This document shows, piece after piece, positions 1 through 7,030 of a stretch of 12,322 bases of DNA. The position numbers and the translations under genes were made by a program. Source of the stretch: Oxalobacteraceae bacterium (lineage in GTDB: Bacteria; Pseudomonadota; Gammaproteobacteria; Burkholderiales; Burkholderiaceae_D); NCBI GenBank assembly GCA_003132085.1, contig PKWO01000191.1, positions 740-13,061 of the forward strand. The letters run 5' to 3'. How positions within the stretch are numbered: the first letter of the stretch is position 1; every line of letters begins with the position of its first letter. The notes below the pieces were generated by a model. It was given only the letters and a program-made list of their open reading frames with translations, did not search any database and had not been told where the DNA came from.

Positions 1-2
1 GC

Positions 3-37
3 AAAATCGCATAAGTTATTTGTATATCAGCGATTTT
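3..37. repeat. Inverted repeat, 8-bp arms, at the left edge
   Basis: The arms are AAAATCGC (3-10) and GCGATTTT (30-37), a perfect 8-base inverted repeat around a 19-base AT-rich loop. The right arm ends in four T's and is followed by CTT. It could be the transcription terminator of a gene lying left of the window, although the stem is short and the loop long for an intrinsic terminator, or it could be an operator. The arms are seen in the sequence; the role is inference. Confidence 0.4.
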
Positions 38-165
38 CTTGCAAAAACCAGCTTTCATCTCCAAAAATTGTCCGCATCATCGCGTATTGGAGCGTGTTTT
101 CATTTCGACGTCCCAGGCTACCGGGATTCTGGTTAGAATCAATAACATGTGTTTGGCTTTGTCAT

Positions 166-169
166 AAGG
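166..169 (+). promoter_or_regulatory. Ribosome binding site of gshA
   Basis: AAGG lies seven bases before the ATG at 177, a normal Shine-Dalgarno spacing, and supports that start. A TAGAAT hexamer at 134-139 resembles a -10 element, but no good -35 stands at the right distance, so no promoter is called here. Confidence 0.55.
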
Positions 170-176
170 TTTTAAT

Positions 177-1475
177 ATGGTTCCGCATCTCGTCACTGCT
201 TTGAATGGCCCCTTGCTCGATCTGGAAAAGAAAATTCTTGACGCTACGCCGGCCATAGAGCGGTGGTTCAGGCTTGAGTGGCAAGAACACACCCCGCCGT
301 TCTATTGTTCGGTGGACTTGCGCAACGCGGGGTTCAAATTGGCACCGGTTGATACCAACCTGTTTCCCGGCGGATTCAACAATTTGGCGCCGGAAATGCT
401 GCCGTTGGCGATTCAGGCCGCGATGGCGGCGATCGATAAATATTGCCCGGACGCGAGAAATTTGTTGCTGATACCGGAGCGCCACACACGCAACGCCTTT
501 TATTTGCAAAACATTGCGCGCCTGATGCAAATTTTCCGGCAAACCGGCCTGAATGTGCGCTTGGGTTCATTGTCGGAAGATATTCAGGCGCCGACCCCTA
601 TCGAACTGCAAGATGGCAGCACGATTACGCTGGAACCGTTGGAACGTTCGCACAACGGGCGACGTCTGGGTTTGAAAAATTTCGATCCGTGCACGATTCT
701 TCTCAACAATGATCTGTCGGCCGGAATCCCGCCGATACTGGAAGGCTTGCATGAACAGAACCTGTTGCCGCCAGTGCATGCGGGATGGGCGTTGCGGCGC
801 AAGAGCAATCATTTTTCAGCCTACGACGATGTGGCGAAAAAGTTTGCCAAGCTGATCGATGTCGATCCTTGGATGCTTAACCCGTATTTTGGAAAATGCG
901 GTGAAATCAATTTTCAGGAACGCTCGGGTGAGGACTGCCTGGCAGCCAACGTCGACACATTATTGGCGAAAATACGCAAAAAATATAAGGAATACGGGAT
1001 CAAGGAAAAGCCGTTTGTGATTGTCAAGGCGGATGCCGGTACCTATGGCATGGGCATCATGACAGTCAAAGACGCCAGTGAAATAAAGGATCTCAACCGC
1101 AAGCAGCGCAACAAAATGGCAGTTGTCAAAGAAGGATTGGTAGTGAGCGACGTCATCATCCAGGAAGGAGTGCATACGTTTGAACATATCAATGATTCGG
1201 TTGCGGAGCCGGTGGTGTACATGATCGATCGTTACGTTGTGGGTGGGTTCTATCGCATACATGCGGAGCGCGGCGTTGACGAAAACCTCAATGCGCCGGG
1301 TGCGCATTTCGTACCGCTTGCATTTGCCCAGCAGCACGCATTGCCGGATTTGCAAGCCAAACCCGGTACTGCAGCACCCAATCGGTTTTACATGTATGGT
1401 GTCGTGGCGCGCTTGGCTTTGCTTGCAGCGTCGTTAGAGTTGGAAAAGACCGACCCCAACCCGGAAGTCTATTAA
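177..1475 (+). CDS. gshA: Glutamate--cysteine ligase, betaproteobacterial GshA type
   Basis: This 432-residue protein catalyses the first step of glutathione synthesis: ATP-dependent joining of L-glutamate and L-cysteine to gamma-glutamylcysteine in the cytoplasm. It belongs to the GshA family found in beta- and some gammaproteobacteria (first named from Acidithiobacillus), not the E. coli GshA fold family. Visible features are the VDTNLFPGGFNNL block near residues 58-70, a probable substrate region, and FVIVKADAGTYGMGIM near 280-295. The latter is a lysine followed by a glycine-rich stretch, reminiscent of ATP-grasp nucleotide binding. A basic segment (KIRKKYKEYGIKEK) precedes it. The length fits the family, and AAGG seven bases upstream supports the start. 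gshB follows 120 bases downstream on the same strand, so both glutathione enzymes are encoded together. The family assignment is by recall of conserved blocks and is strong. Confidence 0.93.
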   Translation: MVPHLVTALNGPLLDLEKKILDATPAIERWFRLEWQEHTPPFYCSVDLRNAGFKLAPVDTNLFPGGFNNLAPEMLPLAIQAAMAAIDKYCPDARNLLLIPERHTRNAFYLQNIARLMQIFRQTGLNVRLGSLSEDIQAPTPIELQDGSTITLEPLERSHNGRRLGLKNFDPCTILLNNDLSAGIPPILEGLHEQNLLPPVHAGWALRRKSNHFSAYDDVAKKFAKLIDVDPWMLNPYFGKCGEINFQERSGEDCLAANVDTLLAKIRKKYKEYGIKEKPFVIVKADAGTYGMGIMTVKDASEIKDLNRKQRNKMAVVKEGLVVSDVIIQEGVHTFEHINDSVAEPVVYMIDRYVVGGFYRIHAERGVDENLNAPGAHFVPLAFAQQHALPDLQAKPGTAAPNRFYMYGVVARLALLAASLELEKTDPNPEVY

Positions 1476-1580
1476 GCGCCTTTTGGATATTCACCGTGCC
1501 ACCCAATTCCGAAGGCCTCTACGGCCGCGTCGTTTGCCTCGACGGGGGGCGGCGTGCGCCAACTTTCAACACTGCCGATT

Positions 1581-1586
1581 AAGGAA
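1581..1586 (+). promoter_or_regulatory. Ribosome binding site deciding the gshB start
   Basis: AAGGAA ends nine bases before the ATG at 1596. The longer in-frame GTG start at 1554 has no comparable site, and its extra 14 residues do not resemble GshB, so 1596 is preferred. Confidence 0.65.
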
Positions 1587-1595
1587 ATCAAACAA

Positions 1596-2534
1596 ATGAA
1601 AATTGCCTTCCTGGCCGATCCATTGGCTGGTTTCAAGATATATAAAGACACAACTTACGCGATGATGGTCGAAGCCGCCAGCCGCGGCCATACACTGTAT
1701 GCGTTCGAGCAAAAAGATATGGCAATACACAGCGGGGTGGTGGTGGCGAATGTGGCGCGCATCGTATTGACGGGGGACGTGCTGGGTTGGTTTCGGGCCG
1801 AACCGGCGACCTCGGCAGGATTGCATGAATTCGATGCGGTCATCATGCGCAAGGATCCGCCCGTTGACATGGAGTATATGTATGCGACCTATTTGCTGGA
1901 GTTGGCGGAAACCCAAGGTGCTAGGGTTTTCAACAAGCCGCAGGCGATACGCAGCCACAACGAAAAATTGACGATTACGCAGTTCGCGCAGTATGTCGCT
2001 CCGACCCTGGTCAGCAGCGACGGCGCGCGGATTCGCGCTTTTCATCGCGAACATCGGGAAATCATCCTCAAGCCGCTGGACGGCATGGGCGGGGCAGGCA
2101 TTTTCAGGGTTACCGAAGACGGCATGAATCTTGGATCGATGATCGAGACGCTGACAAATAACGGCACCCGAACCATCATGGCCCAACGCTATATTCCTGA
2201 GATTGCGGCGGGCGACAAGCGCATTTTACTGATCGGCGGCGCGGTCGTGCCGTATTGCTTGGCCAGGATTCCGGAGGCGGGGGAGGTGCGCGGCAATCTG
2301 GCCGTTGGCGGGCGCGGCGTCGGACGCGCGCTGACTGTGCGGGATCGGGAGATCGCCGAAGCACTCGCCCCTGTATTATATCGACGCGGTCTGTTGCTGG
2401 TCGGTCTGGATGTGATTGGCGACTTTTTAACCGAAGTGAATGTTACCAGCCCGACCTGTTTTCAGGAAATTACGCAACAAATGGGGTTTAATGTGGCTGA
2501 AATGTTTATCGATGCCATCGAAAATTCACATTAA
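1596..2534 (+). CDS. gshB: Glutathione synthetase
   Basis: This 312-residue cytosolic ATP-grasp ligase adds glycine to gamma-glutamylcysteine and completes glutathione. The N-terminus MKIAFLADPL is the usual start of proteobacterial GshB. It is followed by VIMRKDPPVD (82-91), the typical N-domain signature. Next are the ATP-grasp glycine loop ILKPLDGMGGAGIF (157-170), RGNLAVGG (232-239), where most homologues read GNLAAGG, and the C-terminal GLDVIGDFLTEVNVTSPT (270-287). The last of these carries the metal- and ATP-binding Asp/Glu/Asn residues. Length is normal (about 315 residues in E. coli). I chose the ATG at 1596 over an in-frame GTG at 1554 because of the strong Shine-Dalgarno and the conserved N-terminus. 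It lies between gshA and the PTS genes on the same strand. Function is very likely as stated. Confidence 0.95.
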   Translation: MKIAFLADPLAGFKIYKDTTYAMMVEAASRGHTLYAFEQKDMAIHSGVVVANVARIVLTGDVLGWFRAEPATSAGLHEFDAVIMRKDPPVDMEYMYATYLLELAETQGARVFNKPQAIRSHNEKLTITQFAQYVAPTLVSSDGARIRAFHREHREIILKPLDGMGGAGIFRVTEDGMNLGSMIETLTNNGTRTIMAQRYIPEIAAGDKRILLIGGAVVPYCLARIPEAGEVRGNLAVGGRGVGRALTVRDREIAEALAPVLYRRGLLLVGLDVIGDFLTEVNVTSPTCFQEITQQMGFNVAEMFIDAIENSH

Positions 2535-2576
2535 GCGGCTATCTATCGCTGCAAAATATGCAAAAATAGGCGCTGC

Positions 2577-2605
2577 TTGACGCGGCAGTCGCGTAAAAAT
2601 GTCAT
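2577..2605 (+). promoter_or_regulatory. Possible sigma-70 promoter before the PTS genes
   Basis: TTGACG (2577-2582) matches the -35 consensus at five of six positions. It stands 17 bases before TGTCAT (2600-2605), which matches the -10 consensus at four of six. A start near 2612 would give a very short leader before the ATG at 2624. That ATG has no purine-rich Shine-Dalgarno: the 15 bases before it are T/A/C-rich. The promoter call is tentative. Confidence 0.3.
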
Positions 2606-2623
2606 TTCTTTTACATTTAAACA

Positions 2624-3031
2624 ATGGTTGGTATCTTGCTCCTGACTCATGCGCCGCTAGGCAGCGCCTTTATCGAGGCTGCTGCCCATGTGTTTCGTGG
2701 GCGACCCGATAAAATCGAGGCGCTCGACGTATACGCTGATCAAGACCCTGTCGAAGTACATCGGCTGGCCAAAGAGGCCATTGAGCGTCTCAATGATGGT
2801 GGCGGAGTCCTTGTTATTACCGATGTCATGGGCGGCACCCCCTCCAATTGCACATTATCGCTAGCCCAGCCTGGAACGGTGGAAGTAATCGCCGGTATCA
2901 GTTTGCCGATGCTGCTGCGCGCGTTGGCCTATCGCCACGATACCTTGGACGTTGTGGTTGAAATGGCGCTGGCCGGCGGTCAGAGCGGCGCGACGCGGGT
3001 GGATAACCGGGTTCGTCTTTCCCCACACTAA
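2624..3031 (+). CDS. PTS EIIA component, mannose (EIIA-Man) family
   Basis: This 135-residue single-domain protein is related to the EIIA domain of the E. coli mannose transporter ManX. Such proteins take a phosphoryl group from HPr on a histidine. Here His9 in the LLLTHAPLG stretch is the expected phosphorylation site. The conserved TDVMGGTPSN loop (66-75, with Asp67 near the active site) and GISLPMLLRAL (91-101) are both present. It stops at EIIA length, with no EIIB domain attached. ptsH begins 24 bases downstream and ptsI follows, so its phosphoryl donors are encoded beside it. No EIIB, EIIC or EIID partner is in the window. A regulatory role, as in other betaproteobacteria with incomplete mannose-type PTS sets, is more likely than sugar transport; that is inference. 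Confidence 0.9.
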   Translation: MVGILLLTHAPLGSAFIEAAAHVFRGRPDKIEALDVYADQDPVEVHRLAKEAIERLNDGGGVLVITDVMGGTPSNCTLSLAQPGTVEVIAGISLPMLLRALAYRHDTLDVVVEMALAGGQSGATRVDNRVRLSPH

Positions 3032-3055
3032 GTGCAACCAACTGATTGAATAAGA

Positions 3056-3325
3056 ATGATTGAACAAGAAATCGAAATCGTCAATAAACTGGGCTTGCAT
3101 GCACGGGCTTCCGCTAAATTGACGCAACTGGCCGCGAAATTCAAAAGCGAGGTATGGATGACCCGCAATAAGCGGCGCGTCAATGCCAAGTCCATTATGG
3201 GGGTGATGATGCTGGCAGCCGGCAAGGGGGCGAAAGTGACATTGGAGATCGATGGACCTGACGAAATAGCGTGTTTTGATGCGCTCACGCTACTGGTCCG
3301 CGACAAGTTCGGCGAAGGCGAATAG
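3056..3325 (+). CDS. ptsH: Phosphocarrier protein HPr
   Basis: This 89-residue HPr is the small cytoplasmic carrier that passes phosphate from enzyme I to EIIA proteins. The active-site histidine is His15 in NKLGLHARA. Ser46 in NAKSIMG sits exactly where HPr kinase/phosphorylase modifies HPr in bacteria that have HprK, so dual control is possible; hprK itself is not in this window. The remainder (GVMMLAAGKGAKVTLEIDG) follows the HPr fold, and the length is typical (85-90). The gene lies between the EIIA gene and ptsI with short gaps of 24 and 60 bases, consistent with one operon. The ribosome binding site is weak (AATAAGA just before the ATG). Identification is firm. Confidence 0.95.
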   Translation: MIEQEIEIVNKLGLHARASAKLTQLAAKFKSEVWMTRNKRRVNAKSIMGVMMLAAGKGAKVTLEIDGPDEIACFDALTLLVRDKFGEGE

Positions 3326-3385
3326 CACTTGAACATCCCGCCGCAAAATTTTTGAGACGCTCTTCCATTCAACAGACTGACACCC

Positions 3386-5137
3386 ATGGCATCTTTTACG
3401 CTACACGGCATATCGGTTTCGCGCGGCATTGCAATTGGGCGAGCGCATCTGTTGGCTCCGGCGGCGCTGGATGTCCAGCATTACCTGATAGGGGAGGAGC
3501 AGGTTGAAGCGGAAGTCTATCGGCTGCAACATGCAATCGTCACCGTGCATAAGGAATTGCAGACGATCTGGAGCGATCTGCCGAAAGACGCTCCTGCTGA
3601 ATTGGGTGCATTCATTGACGTGCACGCGTTGATTTTGTCCGACCCGATGATTTCGGATGTGCCGCTCGATATCATCCGCAACCGCCATTACAATGCCGAG
3701 TGGGCGCTGGTCACGCAGATCGACGAGTTGTCGGCGCAATTCGACGAAGTCGAGGATGCCTACCTGCGCGAACGCAAGGCGGATATTCAACAGGTTGGCG
3801 AGCGCGTATTGAAGGTGCTGACCGGAACTGCAACGGCGCTGGCCAACATCGGCAGCGGCGATGGAATCAATGCCCAGATGATCGTGGTCGCGCACGATAT
3901 TTCGCCGGCCGACATGCTTCAGTTCCGTAACCGTTCGTTTTCCGGGTTTGTCACCGACCTGGGTGGCCAGAATTCACATACGGCGATTGTTGCGCGCAGC
4001 CTTGACATCCCGGCCGCAGTCGGCATGTACAACGCGTCGTCCCTGATTGAGCAAGACGATTGGCTGATCATCGATGGCGATGCCGGAGTAGTGATTGTCG
4101 ATCCGTCGCCGCTGGTACTGGCGCAGTATCGCGAGCGCCAGGCGGTGCAATTGCGTGACCGCAAAAAACTCGGCAAACTCAAGAAGACCCCGGCGATCAC
4201 CGTCGACGGTACCGAGATCACGTTGCTCGCCAACATCGAATTTCCGGAGGACTGTGCTGCTGCACTGGATGCGGGGGCGGTCGGCGTCGGCCTGTTTCGC
4301 TCCGAGTTCCTGTTCATTGGGCGTACCGGTTACGCCAACAAACTGCCTTCGGAAGATGAACAGTTCGAATCGTACCGGCGCGCGGTAGCCGCGATGAAAG
4401 GCCGCCCGGTGACGATCCGCACGCTGGATATCGGTGCCGACAAGCCGCTGCACGCCGCCGAGCAAACGGCGCTCAATCCGGCGCTGGGTTTGCGCGCGAT
4501 CCGTTATTGTCTAGCCGAGCCGCAGATATTCTTGACGCAATTGCGCGCGATTTTGCGCGCATCCGCTTTTGGCCGGATCAAACTGCTGATTCCGATGCTG
4601 GCGCATGCGTTCGAAATCGATCAGACGCTGGCGATGATCGAGCACGCCAAGTTGCAACTGCGCGACGCCGGTCAGAAATTCGATCCGCAGATTCCGGTCG
4701 GCGCGATGATCGAAATTCCGGCTGCCGCGCTGACGCTGCCGCTGTTCATCAAGCGCATGAGCTTCTTGTCGATCGGTACCAACGACTTGATCCAGTATAC
4801 GCTGGCAATCGACCGGGTCGACCACGAGGTCGCGCATCTTTACAATCCGCTGCACCCGGCGATTCTGCATTTGCTGGCAAATACGATTGCGGCAGGGGCC
4901 AAAGCCGGAATTCCGGTTTCAGTCTGCGGCGAGATGGCAGGCGATACCAAACTGACGCGGCTGCTACTCGGGATGGGATTGCGAGAATTTTCGATGCATC
5001 CGGCACAGATATTGGCGGTAAAACAAGAAATCTTGAACAGCGACTTGCTGAAATTGAAGCCGAAAACTGCAAAAATCATGCGCACCTTCGAGCCGGCGGC
5101 TATCATCGCGGAGGTTGAGCAATTGCGATTGCTGTAA
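3386..5137 (+). CDS. ptsI: PTS enzyme I (phosphoenolpyruvate--protein phosphotransferase)
   Basis: This 583-residue cytoplasmic enzyme autophosphorylates from phosphoenolpyruvate and hands the phosphate to HPr His15. Its domains are the N-terminal HPr-binding and swivelling phosphohistidine region (about 1-240) and the C-terminal PEP-binding TIM barrel (about 260-570). The active histidine is His198 in GGQNSHTAI. The usual form is GGRTSHTAI, so two flanking positions differ, but the His is kept. Other visible catalytic residues are Arg305 in GLFRSEFLF, Arg345 in TIRTLDIGADKP, Glu443 in GAMIEIPAA, Asn466 and Asp467 in SIGTNDLIQYTLAIDR, and Cys514 in SVCGEMAGD. The length matches ordinary enzyme I (575 residues in E. 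coli). There is no GAF domain, so it is not the nitrogen-PTS PtsP type. It follows ptsH by 60 bases. Confidence 0.95.
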   Translation: MASFTLHGISVSRGIAIGRAHLLAPAALDVQHYLIGEEQVEAEVYRLQHAIVTVHKELQTIWSDLPKDAPAELGAFIDVHALILSDPMISDVPLDIIRNRHYNAEWALVTQIDELSAQFDEVEDAYLRERKADIQQVGERVLKVLTGTATALANIGSGDGINAQMIVVAHDISPADMLQFRNRSFSGFVTDLGGQNSHTAIVARSLDIPAAVGMYNASSLIEQDDWLIIDGDAGVVIVDPSPLVLAQYRERQAVQLRDRKKLGKLKKTPAITVDGTEITLLANIEFPEDCAAALDAGAVGVGLFRSEFLFIGRTGYANKLPSEDEQFESYRRAVAAMKGRPVTIRTLDIGADKPLHAAEQTALNPALGLRAIRYCLAEPQIFLTQLRAILRASAFGRIKLLIPMLAHAFEIDQTLAMIEHAKLQLRDAGQKFDPQIPVGAMIEIPAAALTLPLFIKRMSFLSIGTNDLIQYTLAIDRVDHEVAHLYNPLHPAILHLLANTIAAGAKAGIPVSVCGEMAGDTKLTRLLLGMGLREFSMHPAQILAVKQEILNSDLLKLKPKTAKIMRTFEPAAIIAEVEQLRLL

Positions 5138-5150
5138 CACTGGATAGTGT
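5137..5150 (+). repeat. Small hairpin directly after ptsI
   Basis: ACACT-GGAT-AGTGT forms a perfect 5-bp stem with a 4-base loop, starting on the last base of the ptsI stop codon. No T-run follows, so it is not a convincing intrinsic terminator. It may slow 3' decay or mean nothing. Confidence 0.3.
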
Positions 5151-5160
5151 CTCGATTCGC

Positions 5161-5182
5161 TTGCGCTCGCGCAATGCATGCA
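5161..5182. repeat. Adjacent palindromes in the ptsI-metX gap
   Basis: TTGCGC-TC-GCGCAA (5161-5174) is a perfect dyad with 6-bp arms, and TGCATGCA (5175-5182) is an immediately adjacent 8-base palindrome. They sit about 80-100 bases before the metX start, in the only region available for a metX-metW-ampG promoter. They could be an operator or an RNA hairpin. No known methionine riboswitch or MetJ-like box was recognised. The symmetry is seen; function is unknown. Confidence 0.4.
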
Positions 5183-5264
5183 ACATCCGGGTTTGGCGCC
5201 GAAAAAAATAACAGTCACATCTGGGCGGCCTTGGCTGGCGCGCCGGTGTCTCCTTTGGATCACT

Positions 5265-6419
5265 ATGTCTGCTCTTGGAATCGTAAGTCCGCAATCGATG
5301 CGTTTTGCCACCCCCCTGCCGTTGCAAAGCGGCGTGGAGATGCACGACTATACGCTGGTGTATGAAACCTATGGCACGCTGAATGCCGCACGTTCCAACG
5401 CGGTGCTGGTGTGCCACGCATTAAACGCGTCGCATCACGTTGCCGGTTCGTATGATGAAAATGACCCTAAGAGCGTCGGCTGGTGGGACAACATGGTTGG
5501 CCCAGGCAAAGCGCTCGATACCGACCGGTTTTTCGTCATCGGCATCAATAATCTCGGCTCCTGCTTTGGTTCGACCGGACCGATGCACGCCAATCCCGCC
5601 ACCGGCAAGCCATACGGCGCCGCTTTCCCGGTGGTCACCGTGGAAGACTGGGTGCACGCACAGGCCCGTCTGGCCGACGCGCTCGGCATCGCGCAATTCG
5701 CGGCGGTGATGGGCGGCTCGCTCGGCGGCATGCAAGCGCTGGCCTGGAGCACCATGTACCCGGCGCGCTTGCGTCATTGCATCGTCATTGCGTCTACCGC
5801 CAAACTATCGGCCCAGAACATCGCCTTCAACGACGTCGCGCGACAAGCGATCCTAACCGACCCGGATTATCACGGCGGCGATTTTTATGCACATGGCGTA
5901 GTGCCGAAAAACGGCTTGCGCGTGGCCCGCATGGTCGGCCATATCACCTACCTGTCGGATGACGATATGGCCGAGAAATTCGGCCGTGAACTGCGCACCG
6001 GGAAATATCAATTCGATTTTGGCATCGACTTTGAAATTGAATCCTACCTGCGCTATCAGGGGGACAAATTTTCGGAATACTTCGACGCGAATACGTATCT
6101 GTTGATCACCAAGGCGCTGGATTATTTCGATCCGGCGCGCGAGTTCGATGGCGACTTGACCAAAGCCCTGGCGAATTCCCAAGCGCAATTCCTGCTGGCT
6201 TCTTTTACGACCGATTGGCGCTTCGCTCCCGCGTGCAGCCAGAAAATTGTGCAGGCGCTGGTCAACAACAAGCGCCGCGTGTGCTATGCCGAGATCGACG
6301 CACCGCACGGGCATGACGCCTTTCTGCTCGACGATACGCGCTATATGAATGTGGTGCGCGCCTACTATGAGCGGGTGTGGCTGGAAACGATGGAAACGAT
6401 GGAAGCGGGTGCGCTATGA
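5265..6419 (+). CDS. metX: Homoserine O-acyltransferase MetX
   Basis: This 384-residue alpha/beta-hydrolase-fold enzyme acylates L-homoserine to open methionine synthesis. The nucleophile is Ser152 in the elbow GGSLGGMQAL. The other triad members are probably Asp317 in TTDWRF and His350 in PHGHDAF. Family blocks LVYETYGTLN, VCHALNASHH, WWDNMVGPGKALDTD and NNLGSCFGSTGP are all intact. The acyl donor, acetyl-CoA or succinyl-CoA, cannot be settled from the fold: many proteobacterial MetX proteins are succinyltransferases despite their name. An in-frame ATG at 5178 would add 29 residues (with RPWLARRCLLW) that do not resemble the family. The ATG at 5265 gives the usual N-terminus, although its ribosome site (GGAT) is weak. 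The stop overlaps the metW start. The C-terminus ends in a short repeat-encoded ETMETME tail. Confidence 0.92.
   Translation: MSALGIVSPQSMRFATPLPLQSGVEMHDYTLVYETYGTLNAARSNAVLVCHALNASHHVAGSYDENDPKSVGWWDNMVGPGKALDTDRFFVIGINNLGSCFGSTGPMHANPATGKPYGAAFPVVTVEDWVHAQARLADALGIAQFAAVMGGSLGGMQALAWSTMYPARLRHCIVIASTAKLSAQNIAFNDVARQAILTDPDYHGGDFYAHGVVPKNGLRVARMVGHITYLSDDDMAEKFGRELRTGKYQFDFGIDFEIESYLRYQGDKFSEYFDANTYLLITKALDYFDPAREFDGDLTKALANSQAQFLLASFTTDWRFAPACSQKIVQALVNNKRRVCYAEIDAPHGHDAFLLDDTRYMNVVRAYYERVWLETMETMEAGAL
6382..6408 (+). repeat. 9-base tandem repeat at the metX 3' end
   Basis: TGGAAACGA occurs twice in direct tandem (6382-6390, 6391-6399), followed by a degenerate third copy TGGAAGCGG. It encodes the ETMETMEAG tail of MetX, and its purine-rich end (GGAAG, 6401-6405) probably serves as the metW ribosome binding site. 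Changes in copy number would stay in frame. Confidence 0.6.
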
Positions 6420-7030
6420 ATTTCGAGCAACTGAAATCCCTGCGTCCGGACTTGGCGTTCATCGCGCATTGGGTGGAGCGGCGTTCTCATGTTCTGGACC
6501 TAGGCTGCGGCGACGGCGTGATGCTCGACTATCTGCAATCCGACAAGCAATGCAGCGGTTACGGCATTGAAATCGACGATGCCAAGATTCCGGAATGTAT
6601 CCGGCGCGGCGTCTCGGTGATTCAGCAAGACGTCGAATCCGGCCTGGCAATTTTATCCGACAATACGTTCGATACGGTGCTGTGCATATCGGCGCTGCAA
6701 ATGATGAAAAATGTCGAAGGCACATTGCGCAATATTGCACGCGTAGGCGCCGAAGCGATCGTGTCGTTCCCGAATTTTGCCTATTGGCCGCACAGGCTGG
6801 CGTTGCTGCGCGGACGCATGCCGGTGTCGAAATCCTTGCCCTACGAATGGTATGACACGCCGAACTTGCGCTGCGCGACGATCAAGGACTTTGAAGAACT
6901 TGCCAACCAAGTGGGGCTCGACGTGCTCGAATGCGTGGCATTGAGCGATGGCAAGCCGGTGTCGGTGCTGCCTAACTGGCGCGGAAGCCTGGCTGTTTTT
7001 CGGCTCAAGAAAAACAACGCGGGCCAATGA
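6416..7030 (+). CDS. metW: Methionine biosynthesis protein MetW
   Basis: This 204-residue class I S-adenosylmethionine-dependent methyltransferase-fold protein is of the MetW family. Motif I is VLDLGCGDG (26-34). An acidic residue of the second strand follows in GYGIEIDD (48-55), then FDTVLCISALQMMKN (85-99), where a post-motif usually lies. The PNFAYWPHRLALLRGRMPVSK stretch (119-139) and LPYEWYDTPN are characteristic of MetW. Its start overlaps the metX stop as ATGA at 6416-6419, so the two are translationally coupled. An in-frame upstream ATG at 6377 lies inside metX and is not needed. MetW proteins encoded beside MetX are reported to support MetX acyltransferase activity in some proteobacteria; a methyl-acceptor substrate is not established. 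Length is normal for the family (about 200). Confidence 0.92.
   Translation: MNFEQLKSLRPDLAFIAHWVERRSHVLDLGCGDGVMLDYLQSDKQCSGYGIEIDDAKIPECIRRGVSVIQQDVESGLAILSDNTFDTVLCISALQMMKNVEGTLRNIARVGAEAIVSFPNFAYWPHRLALLRGRMPVSKSLPYEWYDTPNLRCATIKDFEELANQVGLDVLECVALSDGKPVSVLPNWRGSLAVFRLKKNNAGQ

Noticed and set aside
1512..1546. Hairpins in the gshA-gshB gap (GGCC/GGCC and CGTCG/CGACG)
   Set aside because: The stems are only four and five base pairs in GC-rich DNA and have no T-run. They are expected by chance.
1554..1595. GTG start extending GshB by 14 residues
   Set aside because: The MKIAFLADPL start at 1596 is the conserved GshB N-terminus and has a well-placed AAGGAA site.
1566..2186. 206-codon open frame on the - strand opposite gshB
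   Set aside because: It lies wholly antisense to a well-supported gene, has a residue composition typical of a reverse-frame shadow, and has no recognisable motifs.
4507..5118. 203-codon + strand frame overlapping ptsI
   Set aside because: It is rich in Arg, Asp and Ala, as expected from a shifted frame of GC-rich coding DNA. ptsI is intact across the whole stretch.
5178..5264. Longer MetX start at the in-frame ATG 5178
   Set aside because: The extra 29 residues do not resemble MetX N-termini and the upstream ATG has no ribosome binding site. The ATG at 5265 gives the expected family start.
6377..6415. MetW start at ATG 6377 inside metX
   Set aside because: The extension is encoded by the repeat region of metX and is not part of MetW. 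The ATGA overlap at 6416 is the usual coupling arrangement.
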